A DNA stretch of 64,000 nt from Erpobdella octoculata. Its lineage: Eukaryota > Annelida > Clitellata > Hirudinida > Erpobdellidae. Within the stretch, counting starts at the first letter, position 1; each line of letters starts with the position of its first letter. The position numbers and the translations under genes were made by a program. This document shows, in pieces, positions 21,768 through 33,269 of this stretch. The DNA lies in contig OZ022238.1 of the NCBI GenBank assembly GCA_963978895.1, forward strand, positions 31,403,093 through 31,467,092, given 5' to 3'. Below the pieces are notes generated by a model. The model did not search any database. It saw only the letters and a program-made list of their open reading frames with translations, and was not told the origin of the DNA.

Positions 21768-22865
21768 GGCCGGATTTACAGGCAGGCCGACCATGGCCTA
21801 GGGGCCCCAAAAACATTTTGAGTAGTATGACAAATTTTTTTTAATATCAATCAATTTGCAATAAAATTATTTCATAGTGATTTTAATATTTGTATTGATA
21901 AAAATTTCATCTTAAAATAAAAAACTATTAAGTTAATTTCTCGGAAATGCAAAAATTCTCATTAGAAAGTACAAATAGTGCAAAATAAAAAAACATTTCG
22001 GTACTTTTGTTTTTTTTAATCACTTCCGTTTCTGTCACTTTCTGTTTAAACCTTTTCTTGTAGTTGTCTATCACTGAAATCAGTGCTCGTCAACGGCAAC
22101 AATTAAATTAGTTCTTTTTCCGAAAATTTTTTAAAATTTCGAACAGAAATGGAAAGAAGCTCCTTAAGAATTTCTGAAAATGGAGCTGCAAAAAGAAAGA
22201 AAAAAGCAGAAATAGAAAAAACCATTAAGAAACTTCAAAATCTCTATAGTTTTCTGTTGAAAACAGAATCTCATGCTAATTCATCAACTTCAGCTAATTT
22301 TACAAACTTTGTCATAAGTGAAGAAGCTAATTTATCGGTGTTTTAGAGGACTCAATCGAGGTGACTCAAGCTTTAAACGAACAATCAGAACTCGATGAAG
22401 AGATGGATATTCAAAAATATTTGCAATTGAATAGAAAAAGTGATCCAGGACTTTGGGATAACCTTTCAGCTGAGGATATGCAGTTTTGGATAGAGAGGGG
22501 TCCGTAAACATGTCAAAATACATATAATGACTTTAAATCCTCTATGTCATTACATATCAAGATCGCGATCGATATTGCTCAAAAAGCTTGTTTGTGGGGG
22601 AAAAAGTAAACGGTGAAACGTTTGATAGAGAATGGCTCATATATTCACCAGCGTTAGGTTGTGTATTCTGTTTTGTCTGAAAACTTTTTGAAGCCTCAAG
22701 ATTTGCTTTAGCTTCAACGGGATTTAAAGATTGGAAAAATTCTGTGGCATCAATTCAAGGCCATGGGAACTCATCGGATCATAGAAAAGCTTCTTTAGCA
22801 TACTTTCACAGAAAAAATAACAACGTTTTAAAGGATCAACTTCTAAACGAAATTGCTCTGATGAA
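21768..22865 (+). pseudogene. hAT element 5' end with TTF-type zinc-finger transposase relic
   Basis: Starts CAGGGCCGGATTTACAGGC, a hAT terminus. From 22149 an ATG frame reads MERSSLRISENGAAKRKKKA, and over three shifting frames the downstream translates to DNLSAEDMQFWIERG-like, then SRSRSILLKKLVCGGK, then WLIYSPALGCVFCFVCKLF, then GFKDWKNSVASIQGH. That is the TTF-type zinc-finger region of ZMYM1-like hAT transposases (C-F-x-C-K-L-F ... H-E/G-x-S-x-x-H). Several stops and frame changes make it non-functional. It is truncated on the right by the LINE at 22866. Confidence 0.7.
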
Positions 22866-22937
22866 GTTGAGTACCTCAGCAGTGAGTGCATAGTCCAAGC
22901 CAGGAGCTCTATTAGACTTGAGGTGCTTTATGGCTTC
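22866..22937 (-). pseudogene. LINE RT fragment, downstream of the Gypsy insertion
   Basis: The minus strand encodes EAIKHLKSNRAPGLDYALTA, the conserved start of a non-LTR reverse transcriptase (x-K-x-x-K-A-P-G-x-D). It continues the frame that ends at 25857-25862 on the other side of the Gypsy element. The LINE stops here, against the hAT relic. Confidence 0.75.
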
Positions 22938-23143
22938 TGTTATAACGTCGGTTATAATATATATTAGAATACAAACAATGAACTCACGAACGTTTATTTC
23001 GATATACGAGACACGACCAGCACGATGGCAATCCGAACAACAAAAGACCTAGAAGGCGGAACTACACGAAGCTCGTGTCCATACAAAGATACTAAAAAGA
23101 TATATAATTAAATAGATAGTTATTTAATTAGTATGTCACAACA
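22938..23143 (-). repeat. Gypsy 3' LTR
   Basis: 206 bp, TG...CA bounded, next to the purine tract. Confidence 0.9.
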
Positions 23144-23153
23144 CCTCCCCCAT

Positions 23154-25576
23154 TTAGTATGAAGCTTCCGTGGGGTATTTCTTCATTTGGGTGTTCATCA
23201 CCAGGCGGTTTGGTGGACGTCGGTGTCTTTGTTCCCGAGGTGACCTGGCTGTCGATGGAGCTGGTAAGTGTACTTCCGTTGTAGATGGTGGTACTGGTGT
23301 GTCCAACTTTTCTGATGCATCTTTTCTGGGTTTCTCTGATGGGGACAGTGGCAAATCAAATGTGTGTAGCAAGGTTGTCGCTGTAGTATTCTTTCGGGGT
23401 CGCATCTGGTTGATGTGTCTTCGCCACGTGCGGCCCTGAACGACGACATCATACATGACGCGGCCTTTTCGTGCACTCACCTTGCCTGATGTCCATGTGG
23501 GTAGTCTTGGGCGATAATCTTGGACGTAAACCAAGTCTCCTGAACTTCCTTGAGCCGTGATCATTTTGTTTGGAATCTTTAGTGGTGTTGGTACCTTTAG
23601 AGTTCACTTCTGTGACGAGCAGATCTAGGAGTGTTCGAGGCTTTCGATTTAGGAAGTTTTCAGCTGGTGACTTCCCGTCTACTGATGCCGGACAGGGAGT
23701 GTTCCTGTACACAAAGAGCAGGGTTTGCAGGGCTTCGGCTGGTGTTTCCTCCCCCTTTAGTTTTTGCAATCCACGTTTGAACGTGTCCACGAATCTTTCG
23801 GCTTGTCCGTTTGACTGCGGATGGAAAGGTGGAGATTGTACATGGGTGATTCCATGTTTCCTGCGAAAAACCTGAAAATCAAAACTACAAAATTGTGTGC
23901 CATTGTCAGACACAATAGTTTTAGGATAACCAAATTGTGAGAACAATTGTCGGAGCTCTTTCAGAGTTGCAGAGGTAGTGGAAGAAGTCATTTCGAGTAT
24001 TAGAGTAGGCGTCAACAATTATCAGGTACATTTTCCCATTAAGTGGACCTGCGAAGTCTATATGAATTCTACTCCATGGAGATGATTCTGGTGGCCAGGG
24101 ACAGATTGGATGTTTGGCCGGTAACTTAGAAGCAGTCTGGCAGGAATGACATCGACTTACGGCAGCTTCAATGTTTGTCCAGTAGACGTGTTCCCTTGCC
24201 AATGCTTCATTCGAGAACTTCCAGGGTGTCCTGTGTGGAGAGTCTTCAAGATTCGTTGTTGTAATGCTGCTGGTATGATGACTCTGGAGCCAAAAAATAA
24301 GCATTTATTATGGACTGAAATTTCACGGCGTAGTGCACACAAGCGGGAAAGTTGTGGTGCCGGTTTCTTCGGCCAGTGTCCTGTCTGAGCAAAATTGTAA
24401 ATTTGTTTAAGGGTGACACACTTGCTGTGTTATGGGAGATGTCTGTGCTGTCAACTGGAAGAGTTTTGATGGCATCTGAGAATGTAGAATCAATGTCGAA
24501 ATTGATTGATGCAACTACTACGTCTTCTTCAGGAACCATCATAGATGAGATTAGTCGGGACAGTGCATCAGCATTTCCAAATGACGTTGTGTTACGGTAT
24601 TCAATTTGGAAGGTATATGCTAGGAGTATTAGTGCCCAGCGCTGGAGTCAATTTGCTCTGTATGCCGGTATGCCTTTCTTTGGACCGAAAATTGATAAAA
24701 GTGGTTTGTGGTCAGTGAGAAGAGTAAATGTTCGACCATAGATATATTTGTGGAACTTTCGTACATCAAATATGATTGCAAGCCCTTCCTTTTCAATTTG
24801 TCCATATTTTCGTTCGGCATCTGTGAGAGCTTGACTAACATGAGCCACAGCTTTTTCTGAACCATCTTTAAACCTGTGAGAGATTACCGCTCCGATTCCG
24901 TAATCGGAAGCATCTGCTGCAACAACTATATCTTGGTTAGGGTCAAAATGGGTTAACAGTAGATCGGATGTGAGACCGTCTTTGGTTTTGTCAAAAGCAG
25001 CCTGGCACTCGGTAGTCCAGGTGAAGCTAGCATCTTTCTTGAGTAGAGCATCTAAGTGTGCTCGTAGCTGGCGCATGTTAGGAACGAATGCTGAATAATA
25101 ACTAATAAGTCCCAAAAAAGAACGAACCTGAGCAATGTCTTTCGGTGGCGGCATAGCTGTAATTGCTTCAATCTTTCTGGGGTCAGGCTGACGGCCTAGA
25201 GATGACAAAACGTTACCTAAATAGATTATCTTTGGCATTGCAAAATGACATTTTTCTAAACGTAAGCAAAATCCATAAGATGAAATTCTATTGAACAGAG
25301 CTTCAAGATTATTTCTGTGTTCATCTAATGTGTTGCCAGTGACAATGACGTCGTCGAGGTATGCTGCGACGCTTTGAGTCCGGATATCATGGAATCCATG
25401 ACTTGCTGAAAAATACCGGGTGCAGAATTCACTCCGAATGGCAAGCGATTGTATTGGAACAATCCTCTGTGTGTGTCGACGCGAGATGACGATGCAGCCA
25501 GTTTCTCCACGATCTTCATGAGGGTCTCCTGTTGCTTGCACTTCTGTTGCATGAGTTGCGTGATTTGATCGGCCAT
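23154..25576 (-). pseudogene. Gypsy pol remnant: RT, RNase H, integrase
   Basis: Runs 25576 to 23154 with frame changes. It opens MADQITQLMQQKCKQQETLM, which looks like a Gag start, and jumps within about 35 codons to RT (GLFQYNRLPFGVNSAPGIFQ). The palm YLDDV is near 25350, followed by SFLGLISYYSAFVPNM, RNase H at about 24980-24720 (VVAADASDYGIGAV, LTDHKPLL), the integrase zinc region (HTGHPG ... CHSC, about 24230-24130), core Asp residues in IDFAGPL and VSDNGTQF, and the catalytic Glu in PQSNGQAERF. A chromodomain is not seen. Gag, protease and the first half of RT are deleted, and at least three frame breaks occur, so it cannot be autonomous. Confidence 0.9.
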
Positions 25577-25650
25577 TTTTTTTTCTTTTTAAACGTTAAA
25601 AATTTCAAAGTTCATTAATAAACAAAAGTTTTCCTATTCCTTGTCGCCAA

Positions 25651-25856
25651 TGTTATAACGTCGGTTATAATATATATTAGAATACAAACAATGAACTCAC
25701 GAACGTTTATTTCGATATACAAGACACGACCAGCACGATGGCAATCCGAAAAACAAAAGACCAAGAAGGCGGAACTACACGAAGCTCGTGTCCATACAAA
25801 GATACTAAAAAGATATATAATTAAATAGATAGTTATTTAATTAGTATGTTACAACA
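25651..25856 (-). repeat. Gypsy 5' LTR
   Basis: 206 bp, nearly identical to 22938-23143; primer-binding site directly inside. Confidence 0.9.
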
Positions 25857-26325
25857 GCTTCATTCACTTCTCTTAAGCTAAAGTTGGATGTTGATATCTC
25901 GTTGTTGTCGTTCGATGGGATAGGATGATAAGCCGAGCTTGTAAACTTGCTTTTGTTGTTGAGAAGATTGTTAAAGTAAGTTCTCCATTCATTTAAGTCC
26001 TCCTTGGACGCAGGTGGTTTCCCATCGAGTTTGCGCACCTTTACAGGACGTTTTTTATCACCACCGCTGATTTTGTTTATTATTTTCCAAACTTCATCGT
26101 GTTAATTCCTCGAGGCAGCTGCCTCCAGATCACTGAGCTGTGTCTCAAGGTAGGTCCTTTCATTCATAATAAGAGACTCGTTTACTTGCTCCCGGAGGCT
26201 TATCCTCTGCTGTTGAAGTCTTCATGTAATTTTCTATTGCCCTATCCTGTTTCCGCTGGAGGTGGATCGTCTGTTCTCCAACCCAGTGGGACTGTCTTTT
26301 CGTCCTCTGCTTGCCGAGAACCGTT

Positions 26326-27378
26326 TCACAGGTCCAAGCACTCCGCTCTTTTGTCGATCTCTTCCAGATGGCTAGAGATCTGCAGGTCGTCGAAAAGAGC
26401 CTTGAAACGATTCTTTAACTCCAGGTCAAAAGACTGTTGCACCGATGCGTCATCCAATCTGTGGGTATTGTAAATGTCTCTCCTGAGTTTGTTACTTTTG
26501 GTCACTCTTAGTTTTATTCTGATCTTGGCAGACCCAAAACGATGATCCGAACCAACGTCTATTGAGTTGGAAGCACGACAGTCAGTCAGATAGGAACACC
26601 ATTTAGTTCTTATAAGTATGTGGTCAAGTTGGTATTTCTCGGCTCTGGGGTCAGTGTAGGTGTATAGATACCTGCGCTGGTGCTGAAAACGGCTGTGGGC
26701 CGGCCTCATTCTAGCTAATTCGCATAAATCGATCAATCTCTGACCATTGTTGTTTGTGAGCTCGTGGTAGCAATATCTTCTAACAATCCGTGGATGTTTT
26801 GGATGACTAGTGTTTCCAATGCGAGCATTTAAGTCACCAGCAACTAGTACAACTGTGTAGGGTGGGATTGAAATGATTAGTTTTTCTAAGTCATCGTAGA
26901 ATTTGTCTTTCAATCCCTCATTTTTGTCTGACTCGGTGGGAGCATACGCTGAGATGATACTTAACGTTGGGTTACCGCCAAGATGTATCACCATAATACG
27001 ATCAGATATTTTCTCTAACGAAGTAACCATGGCAGCAACTCTTTGACTGTAGAGCATTGCCACCCCATGGCATTCAGTAGTTGAAGACGCATCGGACCAA
27101 GGAAGAGTCCAGCCAGGTTTTGGAGTGTCAAACTGTATACCCTCACAGTCTGTTTGGAGCCGATGCTCCTGTAGAGCAACAAAGTCGACGTTGTACTCTT
27201 CGCAGCCGATGATGATCTTTTGAATTTTGTGCCTGATTTCCCCGCTATCCCTGAGGGTACGGTCGTTGTAGTTTCCGATTTTGAAATCCCATTTTCCTAT
27301 TCTATATGTTCTATGTCGCCAGACGATGTCATCAGCAGTGTGACTTCGGGTTATCCCGCTTTCATCACACTCTGTCAT
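26326..27378 (-). CDS. LINE apurinic-type endonuclease domain
   Basis: 350 residues. The AP-like endonuclease of LINEs nicks genomic DNA to prime reverse transcription. Visible blocks: GNYNDRTLRDSG near the start, VDFVALQEHRL (catalytic Glu) at about 71-81, GVAMLYSQ, ISAYAPTES, VLVAGDLNARIGN (Asp/Asn pair) at about 186-198, and near the end of the domain DHILIRTKW and SDHRFGSAKIRI (catalytic Asp-His). The frame is open over the whole nuclease, unusually intact for a relic. It is followed by a short linker and then destroyed by truncation. The clade is uncertain; the endonuclease phrasing differs from the CR1-like LINE next door. Confidence 0.85.
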   Translation of the reverse strand: MTECDESGITRSHTADDIVWRHRTYRIGKWDFKIGNYNDRTLRDSGEIRHKIQKIIIGCEEYNVDFVALQEHRLQTDCEGIQFDTPKPGWTLPWSDASSTTECHGVAMLYSQRVAAMVTSLEKISDRIMVIHLGGNPTLSIISAYAPTESDKNEGLKDKFYDDLEKLIISIPPYTVVLVAGDLNARIGNTSHPKHPRIVRRYCYHELTNNNGQRLIDLCELARMRPAHSRFQHQRRYLYTYTDPRAEKYQLDHILIRTKWCSYLTDCRASNSIDVGSDHRFGSAKIRIKLRVTKSNKLRRDIYNTHRLDDASVQQSFDLELKNRFKALFDDLQISSHLEEIDKRAECLDL

Positions 27379-27494
27379 TAAAGAGTTTTGTCGTCTGGTG
27401 ATGCTAGCTGGGTTGCCTGGAATGGGTACTTCAGAAATTGTTTTCGTAGCAGAATAAATTCCTGGGAATTAGGTTGCTAGCCTTAAGAACCAGA

Positions 27495-27636
27495 GGTTTG
27501 AAATCAGGGTTTTTCTTCCCCTAGATGGTCTGCCCTCCCGGGTTAACGAACCCCATCTGTCCGTTGGTTTGAAATCAGGGTTTACCTTCCCCTAGATAGG
27601 TTGCCCTCCCGGGTTAACGAACCCCATCTGTCCGAA
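27495..27636. repeat. 71-bp tandem duplication
   Basis: ggtttgaaatcagggttt begins at 27495 and 27566; the units include cctcccgggttaacgaac and differ at only a few sites. It lies in the 5' region of the minus-strand LINE and may be a promoter repeat. Confidence 0.85.
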
Positions 27637-27839
27637 GCTTCTGGTTTTTAGGCGCCAGAGATTCGCTTTCGCCCCTTCTCCTGTTAGTAAAAGCAGTTCC
27701 GCCAACGAGCAGGCCAGGAGCTGGACTTGGTTATCAGAGGCTGTATGAGACGCACACCATTAGGAGTATTTTATAGGCAACTGGGAGCTTATCCCCAGTA
27801 CCCACTCCCAGCTATGATAACCTTGAAATATTCCTATTA

Positions 27840-30160
27840 ATAAAACTAAGGACTCTTTTGCCTCTCAATTTCTTGAAATCTTATCTACTTTTAACTTCTT
27901 TCAGCATTGTGACTTTCCGACTCATAATCGGGGCATCACATTGGATCTTATCATTTCTCCTCTCTTCTCTAATATAAGCAATCTTTCACCTGTTAATCTC
28001 CACTTTACTGATCACTACTTCATTTCTTTCACTTAACTCTATCACAGCCTTTAATTAATCTTTTTTCGGTTACTGAAAGGTGTTGGTCTAGATTTGACAA
28101 AACTCAATTTTCAAATTTACTTCTCACCTCTGGATTTTCTTCTTCTTCTTTTACTGACGTTGATTCTTTTATGGACAATTTCAATCTGACAATTTCATCC
28201 ATATTGAATATTTTGGCTCCTTTTAAGACGTTTAAGTTTCGACTCTTTTCTAAAAAAGCTCCTTGGTTTGATCGTGATTGTGTTCTCTTGAAGAAATCTG
28301 CACGTAAAGCTGAGAGAGCTTATCGTTCAAAATTATCTAAAGGTTCTTGGTACGAGTGGCAATACCATCTCAAACAATACCATAACCTTATCTTTGTTAA
28401 GCATTCTTCCTTTTTGAGAAAATCTATTGTTCTTGCTTCTAGCTCTAGGAATAGGTGGTCTTCTCTTTCTAAACTCCTCAATAAAAAATCTCCTCCTCCC
28501 TCTTTTTCTCCTGATGACTATCACAATTTTCTTACAACCAAAACTGAAAACATTAGGTCCTCTAATAATAGTCAAATCCCTATTTTCTCTAAATTCTCAA
28601 CTGAAACTTTTACTTCTTTTTCTCCTATTACACTTGAATATCTTACTAAATGTATTAACTCTATGTCTTCTACTTGTTCTTTGGATCTTATTCCTACTCC
28701 GGTCTTTAAAGAGCTTTCTTCTGTTCTTTATCCATTTTTACTTGATTTAATTAATCTTTCTTTATCTACATCTGGGTTTTCCTTTGTTCTTAAGTTCTCC
28801 TTTATCATCCCTACTATTAAAAATGCTCTCTTGATCCTTCATCTCTAAAATTATAGAAAGAGTTTTGTATGAGCAAATAAGTGCTTATCTAACTGCTTTC
28901 TCACTTCTTCCTTATTCTCAATCTGGCTTTAGACCTGGCCACTCTACTGAAACTGCTCTACTTAAGCTTCATAATGACCTCATTGTTTCTTCTGACTCTG
29001 GCCTCTCTACTCTTCTTCTTTGTCTTGATTTTTCATCTGCGTTTGATACAGTTGATCACTCACTGTTGTTGGATGTACTTGGTAAATATTTTAATATAAC
29101 TAGTGGTAGATCTTATGTATCTATTGATTCTTTTAAATCTACTCCTGTATCTTTAAATTATGGTGTTCCTCAAGGCTCTATTCTTGGTTCTTTGCTGTTT
29201 ATTCTCTATACTTCTGAACTTCCTCATATTATATCTTCTCACTCTCTCAATAGTCAAATGTATGCTGATGACTCTTATGTATATTCTACTTTCTCTAACT
29301 CTTCGCTTGAGTCTGTTCTTAATAAAATAACTGCCTGCCTTCAATCTATTATCTCCTGGAGTTCTTCTATGTGTCTTGAGCTTAATCCTGATAAGTTTGA
29401 GTTAATTTATTTCAATAAGTCCTCTAAATCTCTAACTCCTCTTCCTTTGGGTTTAACACCACCATCTTCTCTTTCTATTTCTCCTTCTCCTTTGATTCGT
29501 AGCTTAGGCTTTCTTTTTGACTCTAACTTGTCTCTAACCCCTCAAATTACATCTGTCACTAAATCTTGCTACTTTCATCTTCGTCGCATTAAGCAGCTTC
29601 GTCCACTTCTTGATGATCCTTCTCTACAACTTCTAGTCTCTTCTCTTATTCTGTCTCGAATTGACTACTGCAATTCACTATATTATGGTCTTCCTGATAC
29701 TACCCTTTATCCTCTCTCTAAAGCCTTCAACTCATCTGCGAGCTTAGTTTCATGCACCTCTTACTTCTCTCACATTTCTCCATCTCTTGTTCTTCTTCAC
29801 TGGCTTCCTCTTAGATATAGGGCGATTTTTAAAATCTGCTTGCTAATGTATGAAATAAAAAAAAAATTGTCCTTCTCCTCTCTACTTAACTAACTTAATA
29901 CTAATCCCTTCTAAGTCTGGTCTCCGTTCTTTTTCTCGTAATCACTCTCCCATCTTCACTATTAAGCGCTCTTTTGCTAGACGCTCTTTCTCCTACTCTG
30001 GTCCCTATCTCTGGAACTCTCTTCCTGCTTCTCTTACTAACTCTACTTCTCTTACAGCTTTCCGTCGTGGACTTAAACATATCTGTTTAATAAGTTCTTG
30101 ACCGAGCGCTATTGAACACCACGGAAATAGCGCTATATAAATACAATTGATTGATTTATG
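27840..30160 (+). mobile_element. CR1-like LINE, 5'-truncated, with 3' tail
   Basis: Begins within an endonuclease C-terminus (RGITLDLIISPLFSNISN, then FTDHYFISF), continues through RT, and ends in aaatagcgctatataaatac followed by ATTG repeats at 30148-30158. The same 3' end occurs reversed at 17436. Confidence 0.85.
28171..29893 (+). pseudogene. CR1-like LINE ORF2, reverse transcriptase
   Basis: Two main frames: 28171-28848, then 28865-29893. RT blocks are AYLTAFSLLPYSQSGFRPGH, LLCLDFSSAFDTVDHSLLLD (motif A Asp), LNYGVPQGSILGSLLFILYT (motif B) and QMYADDSYVYS (motif C, catalytic ADD). After RT, SRIDYCNSLYYGLPDTTL and VLLHWLPLRYRAIFKI are typical of CR1-like LINEs. A frameshift near 28845, a deletion around 29100 where the segment between motif A and SVSIDS is shortened, and a break near 29890 show it is dead. 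The C-terminal part continues to about 30100 (WNSLPASLTNSTSLTAFRRG). Confidence 0.88.
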
Positions 30161-30757
30161 TATTTGTTTTTCATTTTGTGCCTTGTATGATTTTAAATTT
30201 GTGTGCTAATAATGAAATACTTGAAAAAAAAGTTTTTTTTTAAGTATTAGTGTTTGGTATTTGCTATTGGCAGCAATACCTTTTTAATTGAGTATTGATA
30301 TTGGTATGGTCATTACTTTTTCAAGTGCCTATTGGGATTGGTATTGCCAATACATTTTCTGCCTATTGTTTACAACCCTGCCCAATTGAATGATCGGACT
30401 TACCTCAGCATTTCTATATAACGCTCTGTCTGAATATCAAGCTGACTTCAGTTTATGCAAATATAATTCGTCTGCACACATACTATACGTCGGGCGATAC
30501 AAAATAGGTCTGCATGTACGCCACTTCACAAGACGTGGACTTGACAATTGTGTTTTTTAAAGAAACCAGAAATTTTTTGGATTTTTATAATTGTTATTTT
30601 TAGGCAATGGAGCTATCCCTGAACAAAAAATTTATTGCTAAAAATTGTATACTGTTTTTATTTTTTATGAAACATATTAGATAATTTTTAAAAATGATGA
30701 TTTTCAATTTTTTTGAAACTTTCCTGGTAGTCATATTAATCTTTTTTTATTTTATAG
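30161..30757. other. Intronic, nothing recognised
   Basis: AT-rich sequence between the LINE tail and the second mannosidase exon. The acceptor tttttattttatag directly precedes the exon. Confidence 0.6.
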
Positions 30758-30881
30758 AGCAGCTGAACTTCTACTTGCTGTTTCTGCACTTGAAGTTTAC
30801 AAAAATAAACAGAAGTTCAACGTGTTAGCTCAATGCTTGTCAAAGTTATCAAAGTTAAATGATGAATTTGGTCTCTATCAG
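30758..30881 (+). CDS. GH38 alpha-mannosidase, internal exon B
   Basis: 124 bp between acceptor ...ttttatag and donor CAG|gttgga. The first base completes the Arg codon left open at 20798, giving the family-typical L-R-A-A-E junction. The exon then encodes AAELLLAVSALEVYKNKQKF, then NVLAQCLSKLSKLNDEFGLYQ, ending in phase 0. In alpha-mannosidases this helix-rich segment runs up to the G-L-x-Q-H-H-D motif, which the exon at 37333 supplies. It is separated from exon A by 9959 bp of transposon-filled intron. The reading frame is fully open and phase-compatible on both sides. Confidence 0.85.
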
Positions 30882-31317
30882 GTTGGATGGTTCTATTGGC
30901 TTAGAGGTAGGGTTATATTATAAGTTTATTGCAGTTGTGGCCAAAATCAAATCGCGATTTTGATTTTAATTGATCTTTGAAGGTTACGATTCAATATTTG
31001 AACCAAGTTTGTTTCAATTTTGGCAAACTCCGATTTCATTTTTTCTCTCGATAGGATTTGAACACTATATCGCACCTTTCTCAAGCACCTTTCTCAAGCG
31101 TTACAGCAGAGCTGGATTCCTCTATGAATTTTAAAATATTTTTTTTCTCTTTTAAGAAGATCCACGTCAATGCCGTAGTGTTCAGAAATTTTTTATAGAT
31201 CTTTTGTTCTGGATATGTTCTGAGAACAACATCAGTGCGGAGAGAACATCTTGATCATTTTTTTCGAAACGTAATTTCAGTTCAATTTTATAAAATTGTA
31301 TAGCTCTTTTGTTCAGG

Positions 31318-31435
31318 ATATGGGGACATTCATTTATTATGTCAACAAAATATGGGGGGGGGGGTTTGAAGAAGTTTGACAATTGTTGACATGGGAGAGG
31401 GAGGGAGTTCAAGATAAATTGACGTCAACAATTTA
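31318..31435. mobile_element. Partial relative of the Harbinger-like MITE
   Basis: ggggacattcatttattatg followed by gtcaacaaaatat and later gacaattgttgacatggg. It matches one end plus interior of the MITE at 17614-18154. Confidence 0.6.
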
Positions 31436-32105
31436 TTTTTTATCCTTATGTATGTGCAAAAAAACTAAACTTAAACATTAGTTTTAACTAGCCGAAATTA
31501 CATTCTGTTAAGTTTAGTCTTCAACCATGTACCTGCCCATTATTGCCTTAAAGCAGGACGTTTCTGTATAATTCCTTCAAGTCGGAGCTCCTCTTTCTTC
31601 ACAGGAATGTTTACAGGTTCTTACATAAACTTCATTCTTACTGCGAGTTTGTTGTCTGGCATAGTCACTTACAACAGGACTATCTAAACAGCTTTATTAC
31701 ACGCACTGTTGTCATCACATGTCAGGTCATTGAATCTTCGTGTCAGCATCGGCCCCATCAAGTGCAACCTGTTGAGTGTGCATCGCAATTCTGCAGCCGA
31801 ACTCTGCTTTTTATGCATGCCTCTTCATAAACAGAACTGTCCTTGACACTACTCCTAAATGGCCTGCTCACAAAATGTTTGGTGGGCTAGAAGCCCACTC
31901 CTCCGCTTCTCCAGTGTTAAATTAAAAGTCTCGGAAGCTTTATTACACAACGAAATAAGTTCACAACTACGCACGGCAATGTCATCACAACAAGACTCGG
32001 AAACACTACGTGCATAGACAAAACACAAATATACATAGAAATGTTTTCGTAATAATAAGTCATAACTAAAAAGTTAACTTTATAATCCAAAACTTGCTTC
32101 TAAAG

Positions 32106-32335
32106 TTAACTAAGTTTTCTAATACCTAGCAAGCCTCTCAATTTTACAAATTTGTCTTTGCATAGGGGCTTAGTTAAAATGTCAGCAAGTTGAGATTCAC
32201 ATGGCACATGTTCAACAGTTCCATCTACTTTTTCCCGAATGAAGAAGTATCGAACATCAATGTGTTTAGACCTTTTGTGAAAGACAGGGTTTTTCAAAAG
32301 CCTAATTGCACTCATTGAATGAATGAATGTTGGAC
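32106..32335 (-). pseudogene. Copia-type LTR retrotransposon pol C-terminus
   Basis: The minus frame encodes SAIRLLKNPVFHKRSKHIDV, RYFFIREKV and then VPCESQLADILTKPLCKDKF before a stop at 32106. This is the end of Copia RNase H (S-K-H-I-D-x-x-x-x-F-x-R-E ... Q-x-A-D-I-x-T-K-P). The rest of the element upstream is replaced by a LINE fragment. The downstream 31500-32105 could hold a 3' LTR, but I could not fix its limits. Confidence 0.8.
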
Positions 32336-32339
32336 AATA

Positions 32340-32900
32340 TTTAAGGTGGAGTAAGTTCATGTCAATGGGCGTCAAGGCCACCGAGCAGGTGCGTTTTGAG
32401 GACCTTTCTGAAGCCTTCAATGGTACAAGCGGATGTAACTTCTGGTCGGAGTTGGTTCCAGATGCTTGGCCCAGCAACCTCAAATGACCTATCTCCAGCA
32501 CACTTGAGATGCCCAGCCGGAGCGAAGAGAAGCAACGACGAAGAGGATCGAAGTCGTTTTCAACATGGCATGTCATGTTGGCATTGGAGTGTTGAGGCGA
32601 GATACTGTGGGGCCATCTCTCTGAGGCACTTGGAAATGATGTTATGTAGTCGAGCCTCGAGAGTATCAATGAAGTGGTAAGTGTTCTGATGGCGAACGCC
32701 AGAAGGTGGGCTGCGACAGTTCTGATCTGGTGCAGCATCATAAAGCATGCACGTGTCATGTGACTAACGTGGGCGCGCATGGTCAGATCGGAGTCGAGAA
32801 AGACGCCCAGGTATCTGACCAAAGAAGACGGCGTATCCGGTCATTTCCTAGGCGCGCAGACTCAGATGGGCAGAGGTGACTCCGACGTCGGGTAGAAAAC
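32340..32900 (-). mobile_element. LINE 3' end inserted in the Copia relic
   Basis: The minus strand encodes VRYLGVFLDSDLTMRAHVSH, then SLILSRLDYI, then in a shifted frame CAGDRSFEVAGPSIWNQL and TIEGFRKVLKTHLLGGLDAH before a stop. These are the post-RT and C-terminal blocks of CR1-like LINEs. A tail of ATTC repeats (32310-32325) abuts the Copia coding end. It is heavily frameshifted. Confidence 0.75.
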
Positions 32901-33269
32901 CAGATGGCTTCTGATTTGCCAGAATTTGGCCCTTGATGGGCCAAGCAATATTTAGCACTTTATATGGCATAATTATGATATATGTATGCCATATACAACT
33001 GTTATAATATAAGACAATTATAAGTGTTAACCAAGAAATAAAAAAAAACACCTTGATGGTAACTGCTATAAACAGCTATATTGCTATAATATTCTTTTAA
33101 CATAGTGTCATAGTATTTCAGTTAAAGTTAAGTAGTAAGTATTCTACTGACTTAGTGTCTTAGTTATCACTAAGACTAGTGACAGTCATTCGATTGATTC
33201 TGTTCAATTTTAATCTAATGATCTATTCTATTATATTGAATGAAGTCTTTCTAATCTAGTGCAAGCACT

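Larger units (their letters stand above)
22938..25856 (-). mobile_element. Gypsy-type LTR retrotransposon, deletion derivative with two LTRs
   Basis: LTRs at 22938-23143 and 25651-25856 (206 bp each, about four differences by eye) start TGTTATAACG and end ACAACA. Target duplication GCTTC at 22933-22937 and 25857-25861. On the minus strand the primer-binding site (TGGCGACAAGGAATAG) starts one base inside the 5' LTR (25651 side), and the polypurine tract AAATGGGGGAGG directly precedes the 3' LTR at 23144. It is inserted in a LINE. Its pol has lost the gag, protease and early-RT part. Confidence 0.93.
25862..27830 (-). mobile_element. APE-type LINE, 5' part (interrupted by Gypsy)
   Basis: Continuous with 22866-22937 across the Gypsy insertion. 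It contains the endonuclease frame (26326-27378), a linker frame ending TSNFSLREVNEA beside the Gypsy target site, and an upstream region with a 71-bp tandem duplication (27495-27636). The RT beyond its first motif is lost. Confidence 0.8.
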
